Source: an uncultured Oscillospiraceae bacterium
GTDB lineage: Bacteria; Bacillota; Clostridia; Oscillospirales; Ruminococcaceae
Length of the DNA stretch: 39,011 bases
Assembly (NCBI GenBank): GCA_947522735.1
Contig: CANNTZ010000015.1
Location: 1-39,011 of the forward strand
Direction of reading: 5' to 3'
Each line of letters begins with the position of its first letter. Within the stretch, counting starts at the first letter, position 1. A model generated the notes under the pieces. The model saw nothing but the letters and a program-made list of their open reading frames with translations, was not told the origin of the DNA and did not search any database. This document shows, piece after piece, positions 8,376-17,762 of the stretch. Position numbers and translations under genes: made by a program.

Positions 8376-8873
8376 ATGGCTATACGCAACATTGTCAAGG
8401 AGGGCGACGACGTTCTACGGAAAAAGAGCCGCCCGGTCGAGAGCTTTGACGAAAAGCTTGCGACGCTGCTCGATGACATGGCTCAGACGATGCATGATGC
8501 CGAGGGCGTGGGGCTTGCCGCGCCGCAGGTCGGCATATTGCGCCGCGCGGTCGTCATCGATATCGGAGAGGGAGTGGTGGAGCTTGTAAACCCGGTCATC
8601 GTCAGCTCGGACGGCGAACAGGAGGGGCAGGAGGGCTGCCTGTCCTGCCCGGGAGAGTGGGGAATCGTCAAGCGCCCGAACAGAGTGACGGTGGAGGCGC
8701 AGGACCGCCACGGCAAAAGAATACGCGTCAAGGGTGAGGAGCTGCTCGCGCGCGCAATGTGCCACGAGCTCGATCACCTCGAAGGCATACTCTTTAAGGA
8801 TATCGCGTCCCGCATGATTGACCCGGAGGAAACGCAAACGGGACGCAAAAAAATAAAGGTGCGCAGAAAATAG
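8376..8873 (+). CDS. def: Peptide deformylase
   Basis: Iron metalloenzyme that removes the formyl group from nascent proteins; its partner fmt, which makes formyl-Met-tRNA, is 20 bases downstream. All three family motifs are present in 165 residues: GVGLAAPQ (44-51), EGCLS (86-90, metal-binding Cys88) and HELDH (130-134, two metal His and the catalytic Glu). The segment after EGCLS reads CPGEWG, a second Cys being unusual compared with the common VPG form. GGAGG lies 8 bases before the ATG. Confidence 0.95.
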   Translation: MAIRNIVKEGDDVLRKKSRPVESFDEKLATLLDDMAQTMHDAEGVGLAAPQVGILRRAVVIDIGEGVVELVNPVIVSSDGEQEGQEGCLSCPGEWGIVKRPNRVTVEAQDRHGKRIRVKGEELLARAMCHELDHLEGILFKDIASRMIDPEETQTGRKKIKVRRK

Positions 8874-8893
8874 GCTCCGATACGGAGGTTTGC

Positions 8894-9835
8894 ATGAATA
8901 AAAACACAAGAATAGTGTATATGGGCACGCCGGATTTCGCCGTTCCGTGCCTTGAGAGGCTGATTGGGCTCGGGTATAACGTCGTTGGCGTTTTCTCGCA
9001 GCCGGACAAGCCGAAGGGCAGGGGCTACAGGCTGGCGCAGTCGCCGGTCAAGGAAGTGGCGGTTGCGGCGGGGATACCGGTGTTCCAGCCGGAAAAGATG
9101 CGCGACGGCACGGCTTATGCGATGCTGAAGGAGCTTGCTCCGGAGCTTATAATAGTCGTGGCCTACGGCAGGATCCTGCCGGAGGATATACTGGCGCTGC
9201 CGAGATATGGCTGCATAAATATTCATGGATCGCTGCTGCCTAAATATCGCGGCGCGGCGCCCATACAGTGGAGCGTCATCAACGGCGAGAGAGTGACGGG
9301 CGTCACCTCGATGAAGCTGGACGCAGGCATGGACACCGGAGACATGCTGCTGAAGCTTGAAGCTCCGATACTGCCGGACGAGACTGCCGGAGAGCTGTTC
9401 GAACGCCTTGCGCCGCTTGGCGCCGACTGCCTCGAACGGACGCTTGAGCTGTTCGACGGAGGGATACCGGACGGCGAGAAGCAGGATGAAGCGCAGGCAA
9501 CCTACGCGCCGATGCTCAAAAAAGAGGACGGTCTTGTGGATTTCGCGCTTTCTGCGCAGAGGCTGCACGACCTGATACGCGGGACGTCCCCGTGGCCGTC
9601 GGCGTATACGACGCTTGACGGAGCGCGGCTCAAGCTGCTTCGCTCGTCGGTGACGGAGGACTGCGGCGCGCCGGGCGAGCTACTGGATGAGAAAAAGCTG
9701 ATAATAGCCTGCGGCGAGGGAGCGCTGCTCGTGACGGAGGTGCAGCCGGACGGCGGGAAGCGCATGGGTGCGGAGGATTTTCTGCGCGGAAAACGGCTGG
9801 AAAAGGGAAAAATCTTCGGAAAAACGATAATATAA
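8894..9835 (+). CDS. fmt: Methionyl-tRNA formyltransferase
   Basis: Transfers a formyl group from 10-formyl-tetrahydrofolate to initiator Met-tRNA. The 313-residue protein has the N-terminal Rossmann start RIVYMGTPDFAVPCLE, the catalytic segment INIHGSLLPKYRGAAPIQW (Asn, His) and the GVTSMKLDAGMDTGDML segment containing the catalytic Asp, followed by the OB-fold C-terminal domain. Directly after def with a GGAGG ribosome site; def-fmt pairing is standard. The 65 bases to rsmB contain only a T-rich stretch and no convincing promoter. Confidence 0.95.
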   Translation: MNKNTRIVYMGTPDFAVPCLERLIGLGYNVVGVFSQPDKPKGRGYRLAQSPVKEVAVAAGIPVFQPEKMRDGTAYAMLKELAPELIIVVAYGRILPEDILALPRYGCINIHGSLLPKYRGAAPIQWSVINGERVTGVTSMKLDAGMDTGDMLLKLEAPILPDETAGELFERLAPLGADCLERTLELFDGGIPDGEKQDEAQATYAPMLKKEDGLVDFALSAQRLHDLIRGTSPWPSAYTTLDGARLKLLRSSVTEDCGAPGELLDEKKLIIACGEGALLVTEVQPDGGKRMGAEDFLRGKRLEKGKIFGKTII

Positions 9836-9900
9836 GGTTTTTTTAATGCCGGGTTAACAGGCAGGCAACAAATATTTTGTAAAATTTTAGGGAGGAGCTC

Positions 9901-11229
9901 TTGGGAGAGATCAAAGCAGGCGCAACGGCGAGAGAGCTTGCGGCGCGAGCGGTCGTTAAGGTCGGCGCAGACGCGGGATATTCCAATATCGTAATGGAAA
10001 AGCTGCTGCGCGAGAGCGGACTTGACAGCCGTGACAGAACCTTTGCCAGCGCAATAGTCTACGGCACGCTCGAACGGATGCTGACCATCGACTACATGCT
10101 GGAAATATGCGCGGGACGCAGCGTCGGAAAGCTACAGCCGGAGGTTGCGGGGATACTGCGGACGGCGGCGTATCAGCTGATGTATATGGACTCTGTGCCG
10201 GAGAGCGCGGCAGTCAACGAGGCGGTGGAGCTGACAAGGCGGATGCGTGCGCCGCGCGCGGCGGGATTTGTCAATGCGGTGCTGCGCTCGCTGATACGGC
10301 GCGGAAAACGCGTCGAGCTTGACGGGCTTTCCGGAGTGAAAAGGCTCTCGGTCGAATATTCCTGCGGAGCGGAGGCGGTTGAGATTTATCTTGGCTCGCT
10401 CGGCGAGGAGAGGACGCGGCGTTTTCTCGCGGATTCTCTCGGAAAACCGCCGGTGTTCGCAAGGGTGAATCCGCTGAAAAACCGCATGGATGAATTTGTG
10501 GCATATTGTGCCGCGCGCGGCGTGACGGCGATTCCGAGAGAGGACGTGCCGGGCTGCGCAGAGCTGCGCGACGGGTTTGACGCCTCCGGCTTCGAGGGCA
10601 GGATGCATATTCAGGATCTCTCCTCGCAGTTGTGCGCGCTGAATCTGGCGGCGCGGCCGGGGATGAGCGTGCTGGACGTGTGCGGCGCGCCGGGAGGCAA
10701 GACATTTACGATAGCCGAGGAGATGGGAGACGTGGGCGGAGTGACCGTCTGCGACCTGCACGAGAGCCGGCTGCGGTTGATACGTGCGGGAGCGCAGCGG
10801 CTGGGGCTTGTCTGCGTGACGGCAATACAGAACGACGCAACCAGGCCGAACCCGGCGCTGGGACGCTTCGATCGGGTGCTCTGCGACGTTCCCTGCTCGG
10901 GACTTGGAGTTATCCGGCGCAAACCGGAGATAAAATATAAAAAATTCGACGAAAACGGCAGCCTTGCCGATATACAGTATAAAATACTGGAAACCTCCTC
11001 AGAATATCTCAAAGAGGGCGGACGTATGATATATTCCACCTGCACCGTCAACCGCGCCGAAAACGAGGAGGTAACGGAGCGGTTCCTGCGCAGACGGCCG
11101 GAATTTGTGCCTGCGGAGATATTTCTGCCGGGCGGTGAGCGCGCGAGGGGACACATCACACTGCTGCCGGAGGATCACGGCTCTGACGGATTCTTCATCG
11201 CGGCGTTTGAAAGGAGAGCCGGGACATGA
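9901..11229 (+). CDS. rsmB: 16S rRNA m5C967 methyltransferase
   Basis: SAM-dependent rRNA cytosine-5 methyltransferase of the RsmB/Sun family. The 442 residues contain an N-terminal NusB-like RNA-binding domain (about 5-130, starting with ARELAARAVVKV) and a Rossmann methyltransferase domain with the SAM loop CGAPGGKTFTIAE (about 261-273), the DVPCSGLGVIRRKPEIK motif and the catalytic STCTVNRAENE. Translation starts at TTG 9901, supported by GGAGGAG 4 bases upstream; no ATG fits the conserved N-terminus. Its stop overlaps the rlmN ATG by four bases. Confidence 0.94.
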   Translation: MGEIKAGATARELAARAVVKVGADAGYSNIVMEKLLRESGLDSRDRTFASAIVYGTLERMLTIDYMLEICAGRSVGKLQPEVAGILRTAAYQLMYMDSVPESAAVNEAVELTRRMRAPRAAGFVNAVLRSLIRRGKRVELDGLSGVKRLSVEYSCGAEAVEIYLGSLGEERTRRFLADSLGKPPVFARVNPLKNRMDEFVAYCAARGVTAIPREDVPGCAELRDGFDASGFEGRMHIQDLSSQLCALNLAARPGMSVLDVCGAPGGKTFTIAEEMGDVGGVTVCDLHESRLRLIRAGAQRLGLVCVTAIQNDATRPNPALGRFDRVLCDVPCSGLGVIRRKPEIKYKKFDENGSLADIQYKILETSSEYLKEGGRMIYSTCTVNRAENEEVTERFLRRRPEFVPAEIFLPGGERARGHITLLPEDHGSDGFFIAAFERRAGT

Positions 11230-12290
11230 GCAGCGAGGGAGAGACGCGCGCCGACATAAGATCAATGACGCTCGACGAGCTGACGGCGGAGTTTAAGGCA
11301 AACGGTTTTCCGGCGTTCAGGGCAAGGCAGGTCTTTGCGTGGCTGCACAAAAGGCGCGCAGCGAGCTTTGAGGACATGACGGATCTTCCCGCCTCGATGA
11401 GAGGAGAGCTTGAGGATAAATATGTGATATACGGCGTGAGGATCGAGCGCAAGCTCGTATCGCGGCTTGACGGCACGGTCAAATATCTCTACCGGTTGAG
11501 CGACGGCGAGACGGTGGAGGCGGTGCTGATGCACTATAAGCACGGCACGAGCCTTTGTGTCTCAACGCAGGCGGGATGCAGGATGGGCTGCTCATTTTGC
11601 GCCTCGACCATCGCCGGGTTTGCACGCAATCTGCTGCCGTCGGAAATGCTCGATGAGGTCTACGCGGCGCAGCAGGACAGCGGCGAGCGCGTGGACGGAA
11701 TGGTGCTTATGGGCATCGGCGAGCCGCTTGACAACTTCGATAACGTGATCAGATTCCTGCGGCTGATCTCCTGCGAGCAGGGGCAGAACATGGGGATGCG
11801 GCACATATCGCTCTCCACCTGCGGGCTGGTCGATAAGATATATGAATTGATGAGGCTGGATTTGCAGCTCACGCTTTCGATATCGCTGCACGCCTCAAAC
11901 GACGAGCGCAGGCGAAAGCTCATGCCGGTCGCCAGACGCTGGAGCATCGACGAGCTGCTGCGCGCCTGCCGCGAATACTACCGGCACACCGGGCGCAGGA
12001 TATCCTTTGAATATGCGCTGATAAGCGGCGAAAACGACGGGGAGGCCGACGCGCTCGAGCTTGCGGAGCTGCTGCGCGGCAGCGGCTGCCATGTCAACCT
12101 GATCCAGGTGAACAGGGTTGAGGAGACGGGATACCGCCGCGGAACAAGAGAAAACACCGAACGCTTCAGGGCGGTGCTCGAAGGACAGGGAGTCAACGCG
12201 ACGATACGGCGTGAGCTCGGCTCGGACATCAACGCCGCGTGCGGGCAGCTCCGGCGGGAGAGCCTGCCCGACAGGAGGGCAAGGACTTGA
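11226..12290 (+). CDS. rlmN: Dual-specificity 23S rRNA A2503 / tRNA A37 methyltransferase
   Basis: Radical SAM enzyme that puts a methyl group on C2 of A2503 in 23S rRNA and A37 in some tRNAs. In 354 residues the cluster motif CxxxCxxC is Cys118, Cys122 and Cys125 (in GCRMGCSFCAST). GIGEPLDNFDN, STCGLVDKI and SISLHASND follow, and the conserved catalytic Cys of the C-terminal region is in NAACGQL. Chosen start is the ATG at 11226 in the ATGA overlap with rsmB. I call RlmN rather than the resistance paralogue Cfr from the housekeeping position between rsmB and a PP2C phosphatase. Confidence 0.93.
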   Translation: MSSEGETRADIRSMTLDELTAEFKANGFPAFRARQVFAWLHKRRAASFEDMTDLPASMRGELEDKYVIYGVRIERKLVSRLDGTVKYLYRLSDGETVEAVLMHYKHGTSLCVSTQAGCRMGCSFCASTIAGFARNLLPSEMLDEVYAAQQDSGERVDGMVLMGIGEPLDNFDNVIRFLRLISCEQGQNMGMRHISLSTCGLVDKIYELMRLDLQLTLSISLHASNDERRRKLMPVARRWSIDELLRACREYYRHTGRRISFEYALISGENDGEADALELAELLRGSGCHVNLIQVNRVEETGYRRGTRENTERFRAVLEGQGVNATIRRELGSDINAACGQLRRESLPDRRART

Positions 12291-13024
12291 TAATTACGGC
12301 ATATGGCAGCGATCCGGGGAGGCTTCGCGAGGTCAACCAGGACGTCTGCGCGGTGAGAAGGCTTGCGGACGGCGGCGTTTTCGCGCTGGTCTGCGACGGA
12401 ATGGGCGGCGAACGCGGCGGCAATATCGCAAGCGGTATAGCCGGACGCGTTATAACCGGATATATTGAGGAGCGGCTTAACAAAAAGCACCCAGGACAGC
12501 CAAGGGAGCTGCTCTGCGAGGCGCTCAGACGGGCAAACGCCGAAATATACCGCACGGCGTGCGCGAACGACGAGCTGCACGGCATGGGCACTACGGCGGC
12601 CGCGGTGCTGATAGAGGGCGACGGCGAGCTTGCGCACATCGTCAACGTAGGCGACAGCCGAGTTTATCAGATACGCGGAGAAGGCATCCGCCAACTGACG
12701 CGCGACCATTCGGTGGTGCAGATGATGGTGGAGAACGGCGAAATAACCGAGAGCGAGGCGCGCACCCACCCGAAGAAGCGCTATATAACAAGGGCGGTCG
12801 GTGTGATGCGGGAGCTCGACGTGGACTACATCACGGCAGATATCCGGACAGGCGACAGGCTGCTCATCTGCTCGGACGGCTTCTCGAATTATTTTGAGCT
12901 CGACGAGATATATTCGCTGCTGCGCGGCGAGACGGAGGATATCCCCGGACAGCTTATCGGAGCGGCGAACGCCCGCGGCGGTTCGGACAATATAACCGTT
13001 GTGGTAATAACCAAAAAGGATTAG
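12287..13024 (+). CDS. stp: PP2C-family serine/threonine phosphatase (Stp/PrpC)
   Basis: Metal-dependent phosphatase that removes phosphates placed by the PASTA kinase encoded 5 bases downstream. The frame is open from 12239, but that start lies in rlmN and adds a non-homologous stretch. The TTG at 12287, overlapping the rlmN stop (TTGA) with AGGAGG about 7 bases upstream, gives a 245-residue protein beginning LIITAYGSDPGRLREVNQD, the normal family N-terminus. Metal-binding motifs are NQD, VCDGMGGERGG, GDSRVYQIR and the final GGSDNITVVVI. The start correction is by inspection. Confidence 0.92.
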   Translation: MIITAYGSDPGRLREVNQDVCAVRRLADGGVFALVCDGMGGERGGNIASGIAGRVITGYIEERLNKKHPGQPRELLCEALRRANAEIYRTACANDELHGMGTTAAAVLIEGDGELAHIVNVGDSRVYQIRGEGIRQLTRDHSVVQMMVENGEITESEARTHPKKRYITRAVGVMRELDVDYITADIRTGDRLLICSDGFSNYFELDEIYSLLRGETEDIPGQLIGAANARGGSDNITVVVITKKD

Positions 13025-13029
13025 GGCTT

Positions 13030-15114
13030 ATGGACAGATTTGTAGGCAAAAAGCTGGATGGCAGATACGAGATCGAGGGGCTGATCGGTATCGGCGGAAT
13101 GGCTAACGTCTATCGCGCATACGATATCATCGACGGCAGAACAGTCGCGGTGAAGATACTGCGCGACGAGCATATGGGCAACGACGAGCTGCTGCGCCGC
13201 TTCCGCAACGAGTCCAAGGCGATCTCGGTGCTGTCACATCCGAATATAGTCAAGGTATTCGACGTCAGCTTCAACGACAAGGTGCAGTATATCGTCATGG
13301 AATACATCGACGGTATCACCCTCAAGGAGTATATTGAGCAGCAGGGCGTTATCAAGTGGAAGGAAGCAGTGCATTTTCTCGTCCAGATACTGCGAGCGCT
13401 CCAGCACGCACACGACAAGGGCATCGTTCACCGCGACATCAAGCCGCAAAATATGATGCTGCTGCGTGACGGCACGATAAAGGTCACCGACTTCGGAATA
13501 GCGCGCTTTTCGCGCAACGACGACTCCACTCTCTCCGATCGAACCATCGGCTCGGTGCACTACATCAGCCCGGAGCAGGCGAGGGGCGACGTCACCGACG
13601 GGCGCGCGGATATTTATTCCGTTGGCGTGATGATGTACGAGATGCTGACCGGACGGCTCCCGTTCGAGGCGGATACGCCTGTTTCGGTCGCGCTCAAGCA
13701 GATTGAGCTGGAGCCAAAGCGCCCGCGCGAGATAAACCCGTCGATACCCGAGGGCCTTGAGTCCATCGTCATGTGGGCAATGCAGAAGGATGTAAACAAG
13801 CGCTATCAGTCTGCGGCGGAGATGCTGCGCGATCTCGACGAGTTCCGGCGAGATCCGACGATACATTTCGACTACGACCGCTATCCCGGAGCAGCGGCGG
13901 CGCAGCCGATGGAAGCCCTGAACAGGCAGCCGGCCCGCCCTCAGACGGCGGCTCCGGCGACGGCAAAGGATAAGATGATTTCGAGGATGGCCAAGCGCTA
14001 CAACGAAACGGTGGAGGAGGCGGAGAGCAAAAGAAAGCTCGCACCGATACTTCCGGTGCTGTTCGGTGTGATGATGGCGTTCATCGTGGTGTCGGTGCTG
14101 TTCATTGCGGCAATGTTCTGGCTGGTGGATCCGCTCGCAAAGACCGAGGACGTCCTCGTTCCCAAGCTGGTGGGCATGAGCTTTGACAGCCTCAAGGGCA
14201 ACTCCGATTATAAGATGTTCCAGTTCGAGGTCGCCCAGCCGGACTACAACGACCAGTACGCCAAGGGAGTTATCTATGAGCAGGAGCCTGCGGCCGGACG
14301 GACGGTCAAGGAGGGCTCGAAGATAACGGTCTATGTCAGCCTTGGCCCCAACAAGCTAATTATGCCGAACCTTGCGGACTACGACCTGACCTCGGCGTAT
14401 CAGCTGCTTGCGGATTACAACGTGATCTGCACGCCCATCGAGGAATACAGCGACGTCTCCGAGGGCTTCGTCATCCGCACAGACCCGGCGGCAGGCTCCG
14501 AGCTGAAATCGGGGACGGAGGTCATCATATACGTCAGCCGCGGCCCGCAGGCGCAGATAATCCAGGTGCCGGACGTGCGGGGAATGACGCTCTCCGGCGC
14601 AAAGACCTACCTTGCGGCCTACGGGCTCAAGGTGGGCGTGGTGAGACAGGTGGAGAGCACGGCGGAGCCGGGCAGCGTCATCGCACAGGCGCCGGAGCCG
14701 AATGGACAAGTTGAGAAGGGCGGCTACATCAACCTCGACATAAGCGAGGGCAGAGCGGGAGAAAGCACGCTCGAGGTGAAGGTCGTGCTGCCGGAGCTCA
14801 GCGAAAAAGCCTACCTTTGGGCGGTGCTCTCGACGAGCGGCAGCGAAGAATCCGAGGACACGGAGTCGGGCACGGTCAAGGAGGTCTGGGAGCCGGGCGA
14901 CGGCCAGATCTGGACCTTCAGGCTCTCCGGAAGCGGTTCGGGAACCGTCCGCGTCTATATCGACTCGATACTCTATCGCATCTACGAGGTGGATTTCGAC
15001 GAGGAGAGCTACCGCCAGCTTCGCGACTACTCCGAGGAGTTTAAACAGAAATATGTTCCGGGAGCCTTTGAGGAGGAGAACGGATATTTATATGAGGAGC
15101 CGTACGATGAGTGA
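13030..15114 (+). CDS. prkC: PASTA-domain serine/threonine protein kinase (PrkC/PknB)
   Basis: Membrane kinase that senses cell-wall fragments and controls growth, division or spore germination in Firmicutes. Kinase domain at about residues 8-270: glycine loop GIGGMANVYRAYD, VAVKIL with the ATP Lys, HRDIKPQN, DFGIARFS and SPEQARG. A linker rich in Ala and Pro (about 285-315) and a basic-acidic juxtamembrane segment lead to one membrane span (about 340-365). Outside are three PASTA repeats (about 372-580) and a further 100-residue acidic tail with two short beta-like stretches and a Ser/Glu-rich loop, which I cannot assign. 694 residues. Last 8 bases overlap rsgA. Confidence 0.94.
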   Translation: MDRFVGKKLDGRYEIEGLIGIGGMANVYRAYDIIDGRTVAVKILRDEHMGNDELLRRFRNESKAISVLSHPNIVKVFDVSFNDKVQYIVMEYIDGITLKEYIEQQGVIKWKEAVHFLVQILRALQHAHDKGIVHRDIKPQNMMLLRDGTIKVTDFGIARFSRNDDSTLSDRTIGSVHYISPEQARGDVTDGRADIYSVGVMMYEMLTGRLPFEADTPVSVALKQIELEPKRPREINPSIPEGLESIVMWAMQKDVNKRYQSAAEMLRDLDEFRRDPTIHFDYDRYPGAAAAQPMEALNRQPARPQTAAPATAKDKMISRMAKRYNETVEEAESKRKLAPILPVLFGVMMAFIVVSVLFIAAMFWLVDPLAKTEDVLVPKLVGMSFDSLKGNSDYKMFQFEVAQPDYNDQYAKGVIYEQEPAAGRTVKEGSKITVYVSLGPNKLIMPNLADYDLTSAYQLLADYNVICTPIEEYSDVSEGFVIRTDPAAGSELKSGTEVIIYVSRGPQAQIIQVPDVRGMTLSGAKTYLAAYGLKVGVVRQVESTAEPGSVIAQAPEPNGQVEKGGYINLDISEGRAGESTLEVKVVLPELSEKAYLWAVLSTSGSEESEDTESGTVKEVWEPGDGQIWTFRLSGSGSGTVRVYIDSILYRIYEVDFDEESYRQLRDYSEEFKQKYVPGAFEEENGYLYEEPYDE

Positions 15115-15979
15115 CGGACTGATAATCAGGGCGGTCTCCGGCGTCTATACGGTTAGAACCGGCGGCGGAGACATTGCGTGTCACGCGCGCGGCGTGTTCC
15201 GGCACCGGGACATTGCTCCGCTGGTCGGAGACATCGCGGAGATCGAGCTGTCTCATGGGATGGGCTATATCACCGCCGTCCGGGAGCGCCGCAATGAGCT
15301 TGTCCGCCCGCCTGTTGCAAATGTGGACAGGATCTGTCTTGTGCTCTCGGTGTGCGACCCCGCGCCGAACTATCTCGTGGCGGACACGATTATCGCGCTC
15401 GCCGAGCATAAGGGCATCGAGCCGTTTATCGTCGTGACCAAGACGGATATCGCCGACGGAAGCGAGGTGACGGACGTCTACCGGCGCGCGGGCTTCACGG
15501 TTTGCGAGGTGGCGGGCGAGAGGGGCGCGGACGCGGTGCGTGAGCAGCTTGAGGGCAGGATAACGGTGCTTGCGGGCAACTCCGGGGCGGGAAAATCGAC
15601 GCTGCTCAACCACATCGACCCTCAGCTTGCGCTGGCTGTCGGCGAGACGAGCAAAAAGCTTGGCCGCGGACGCCACACCACACGTCACACAGAGCTGTAT
15701 CCGCTGAAAAACGGCGGATATGTCGCGGATACGCCGGGCTTTTCGGCCATCGAGATGGAGCGCGCAGGCGTGATCTTCAAGGACGAGCTGCAATACTGCT
15801 TCCGCGATTTTGCGGAATATATCGGACAATGCCGCTTTACCGGCTGCTCGCACCGCACCGAAAAGGGCTGCGCGGTGCTTGAGGCAGTAAAGCGCGGAGA
15901 AATTCCGGAGCAGCGGCACAGAAGCTATATGGCGCTGTATAACGAGGCGCTTGAGATAAAAGAGTGGCAATATAAATAA
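15107..15979 (+). CDS. rsgA: Ribosome small-subunit biogenesis GTPase RsgA
   Basis: Circularly permuted GTPase that helps mature the 30S subunit and release late assembly factors. The frame is open from 15053 but the ATG at 15107 gives the usual start (MSDGLIIRAVSGVYTV), with GAGGAG 7 bases upstream; product 290 residues. An OB domain comes first, then G4 (VVTKTDIAD) before G1 (GNSGAGKSTLLNH, about 157-169), G2-like GRHTTRH and G3 DTPGFS, the order expected after permutation. A zinc knuckle CRFTGCSHRTEKGC follows. It overlaps prkC, the usual firmicute neighbour; the rpe and thiN genes that often follow are replaced by prfB. Confidence 0.94.
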   Translation: MSDGLIIRAVSGVYTVRTGGGDIACHARGVFRHRDIAPLVGDIAEIELSHGMGYITAVRERRNELVRPPVANVDRICLVLSVCDPAPNYLVADTIIALAEHKGIEPFIVVTKTDIADGSEVTDVYRRAGFTVCEVAGERGADAVREQLEGRITVLAGNSGAGKSTLLNHIDPQLALAVGETSKKLGRGRHTTRHTELYPLKNGGYVADTPGFSAIEMERAGVIFKDELQYCFRDFAEYIGQCRFTGCSHRTEKGCAVLEAVKRGEIPEQRHRSYMALYNEALEIKEWQYK

Positions 15980-15994
15980 GAATTGAGGAATATT

Positions 15995-17107
15995 ATGCTG
16001 CAATACGACGAATTGAGACTCAGACTGACGGCCATGAGACCCGATATTGACGATTTTGCCGAGGCTATAGGGCTGGACGGACTCAAAAAGGAGCTTGCCG
16101 AGCTGGAGGAGAGGTCGGCGGATCAGGAGTTCTGGTCCGACCTTGAAAATTCCTCCAAGGTGCTACAGCGCATCCGCCGGATAAAGGACAAGATCGAGCA
16201 GTATATCGAGCTTGACACGAATTATAACGACACGCTGGACATGATACTTATGGCGAACGAGGAGGGCGACGAGTCGCTGCTCGGAGAGCTCACCGATGCG
16301 GTGAACCATATCGAGGCGGATCTTGAGACAAAGAAGCTCGCCACGCTGCTGAACGGCGAATACGACGCCAAGAACGCGATACTTACCTTCCACGCCGGAG
16401 CGGGCGGTACCGAGGCGCAGGACTGGGCGCAGATGCTCTATCGCATGTACAACCGCTGGGCGGAGCGCCACGGCTTCAAGGTCAAGCCCCTCGACTATCT
16501 CGACGGCGATGAGGCGGGACTGAAGAGTGCTTCGATACTCATAGAGGGCGCCAACGCCTATGGCTTCCTCAAATCCGAGGCGGGTGTACACCGGCTTGTG
16601 AGAATTTCGCCGTTTGACGCCTCCGGACGCCGGCACACCTCCTTCGCGTCGCTCGAGGTCATGCCAGAGATAGACGACGACCTTGAGGTGCAGATCCGCG
16701 ATGAGGATTTGCGTGTGGACACCTACCGCTCCAGCGGTGCGGGCGGTCAAAAGGTCAACAAGACCGACTCTGCAATACGCATAACCCACATACCGACCGG
16801 CATAGTCGTCTCCTGCCAGATCGAGCGCAGCCAGCACCAGAACCGTGAGGTCGCGATGAAGATGCTCAAGTCCAAGCTGGTGGAGATTAAGGAACGCGAG
16901 AATCTCGAAAAGATCGAGGACATCAAGGGTATACAGAAGGATATCGCGTGGGGCTCGCAGATACGCTCCTATGTGTTCATGCCCTACACTCTGGTTAAGG
17001 ATCACCGCACCGACTACGAGGCGGGCAACATCAACGCGGTCATGGACGGCGACCTCGACGGCTTTATCAACGCATATCTCAAGGCGAAGAGCCTTGGAAA
17101 CATATGA
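15995..17107 (+). CDS. prfB: Peptide chain release factor 2
   Basis: Recognises UGA and UAA stop codons and triggers peptide release. The chosen ATG (15995, GAGG 6 bases upstream) gives 370 residues; an upstream in-frame TTG at 15983 is part of that ribosome site. The RF2 anticodon-like tripeptide SPF is at about 205 (SPFDASGRRHTSF) and the catalytic GGQ at about 250 (SSGAGGQKVNKTDSA). The reading frame is continuous: no internal UGA and no slippery CTT-TGA site are present in the first 30 codons, so the programmed +1 frameshift that controls RF2 in many bacteria is absent here. Confidence 0.94.
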   Translation: MLQYDELRLRLTAMRPDIDDFAEAIGLDGLKKELAELEERSADQEFWSDLENSSKVLQRIRRIKDKIEQYIELDTNYNDTLDMILMANEEGDESLLGELTDAVNHIEADLETKKLATLLNGEYDAKNAILTFHAGAGGTEAQDWAQMLYRMYNRWAERHGFKVKPLDYLDGDEAGLKSASILIEGANAYGFLKSEAGVHRLVRISPFDASGRRHTSFASLEVMPEIDDDLEVQIRDEDLRVDTYRSSGAGGQKVNKTDSAIRITHIPTGIVVSCQIERSQHQNREVAMKMLKSKLVEIKERENLEKIEDIKGIQKDIAWGSQIRSYVFMPYTLVKDHRTDYEAGNINAVMDGDLDGFINAYLKAKSLGNI

Positions 17108-17134
17108 TACCGAAGAAAAGTTGGAGAGGAGGAA

Positions 17135-17731
17135 ATGGCAATGGCAATGAGGTTTTTATTCGTTGGCAACAGCATCACTACAGCGCCTGTAAATTCCGCG
17201 ATAGGGTGGGATCGCACCTGCGGTATGGCGGCAAGCTGCGCGGAGAAGGATTACGTGCATATGGCGATGGAGAGGATAACGAGGCGCTTTCCGGAGAGCA
17301 CGTTTGAGATACTGGACGCGTCGGAGTACGAGAAGAACTACAACAGCTTCGATCTGACCGAGTATGAGCCATACCGCGATTTTGAGGCCGACGTTATCGT
17401 TATGAGGATAATCGAGAACGTCAATCCCGACGATATTGCGCAAAACAGCTTTGGCCGCCACTATGAGCGCATCATCAACTATCTGAACAAACGCGGCGCA
17501 ATCATCATCTGCACCGGCAGCTTCTGGAGAAATGACGATGGCGACGCGATAATCAAGCGCATATCGGTGCGCAACGGGTACACGTTCATCCCGCTGTCGC
17601 AGCTTGACACGCCGGAATACCGTGCGGACGGAGAATTCATTGATCCCGGCGTTGCGGCACATCCCTCCGATGAGGGTATGCAGGAGATCGCCGCCCTTAT
17701 CGCAGAGGAGGTAGAGCGCCGCTTCTCCTGA
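17135..17731 (+). CDS. SGNH-hydrolase-like protein, function unknown
   Basis: A 198-residue soluble protein with the block I motif of SGNH/GDSL esterases, FLFVGNSIT (about 7-15), a central VIVMRIIENV block, and a C-terminal HPSDEGMQEIA block that supplies the expected Asp and His pair. No signal peptide, so it is cytoplasmic. The segment GWDRTCGMAASCAEKDYVHM is characteristic of a subgroup often annotated simply as SGNH hydrolase. AGGAGG precedes the first of three in-frame ATGs (17135, 17141, 17147); I use the first. Last gene of the large operon, 27 bases after prfB and just before a strong hairpin. Substrate unknown. Confidence 0.75.
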   Translation: MAMAMRFLFVGNSITTAPVNSAIGWDRTCGMAASCAEKDYVHMAMERITRRFPESTFEILDASEYEKNYNSFDLTEYEPYRDFEADVIVMRIIENVNPDDIAQNSFGRHYERIINYLNKRGAIIICTGSFWRNDDGDAIIKRISVRNGYTFIPLSQLDTPEYRADGEFIDPGVAAHPSDEGMQEIAALIAEEVERRFS

Positions 17732-17762
17732 CGGGTGCGCAGCGACAAGAGCCTGCTCAATC

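Noticed and set aside
9854..9885. Possible promoter TTAACA ... TAAAAT before rsmB
   Set aside because: Spacing is 20 bases, too long for a sigma-A type promoter; probably chance in an AT-rich gap.
12239..12286. ATG start for the PP2C phosphatase inside rlmN
   Set aside because: The extra residues are rlmN in another frame; the TTG at 12287 has the AGGAGG site and gives the normal N-terminus.
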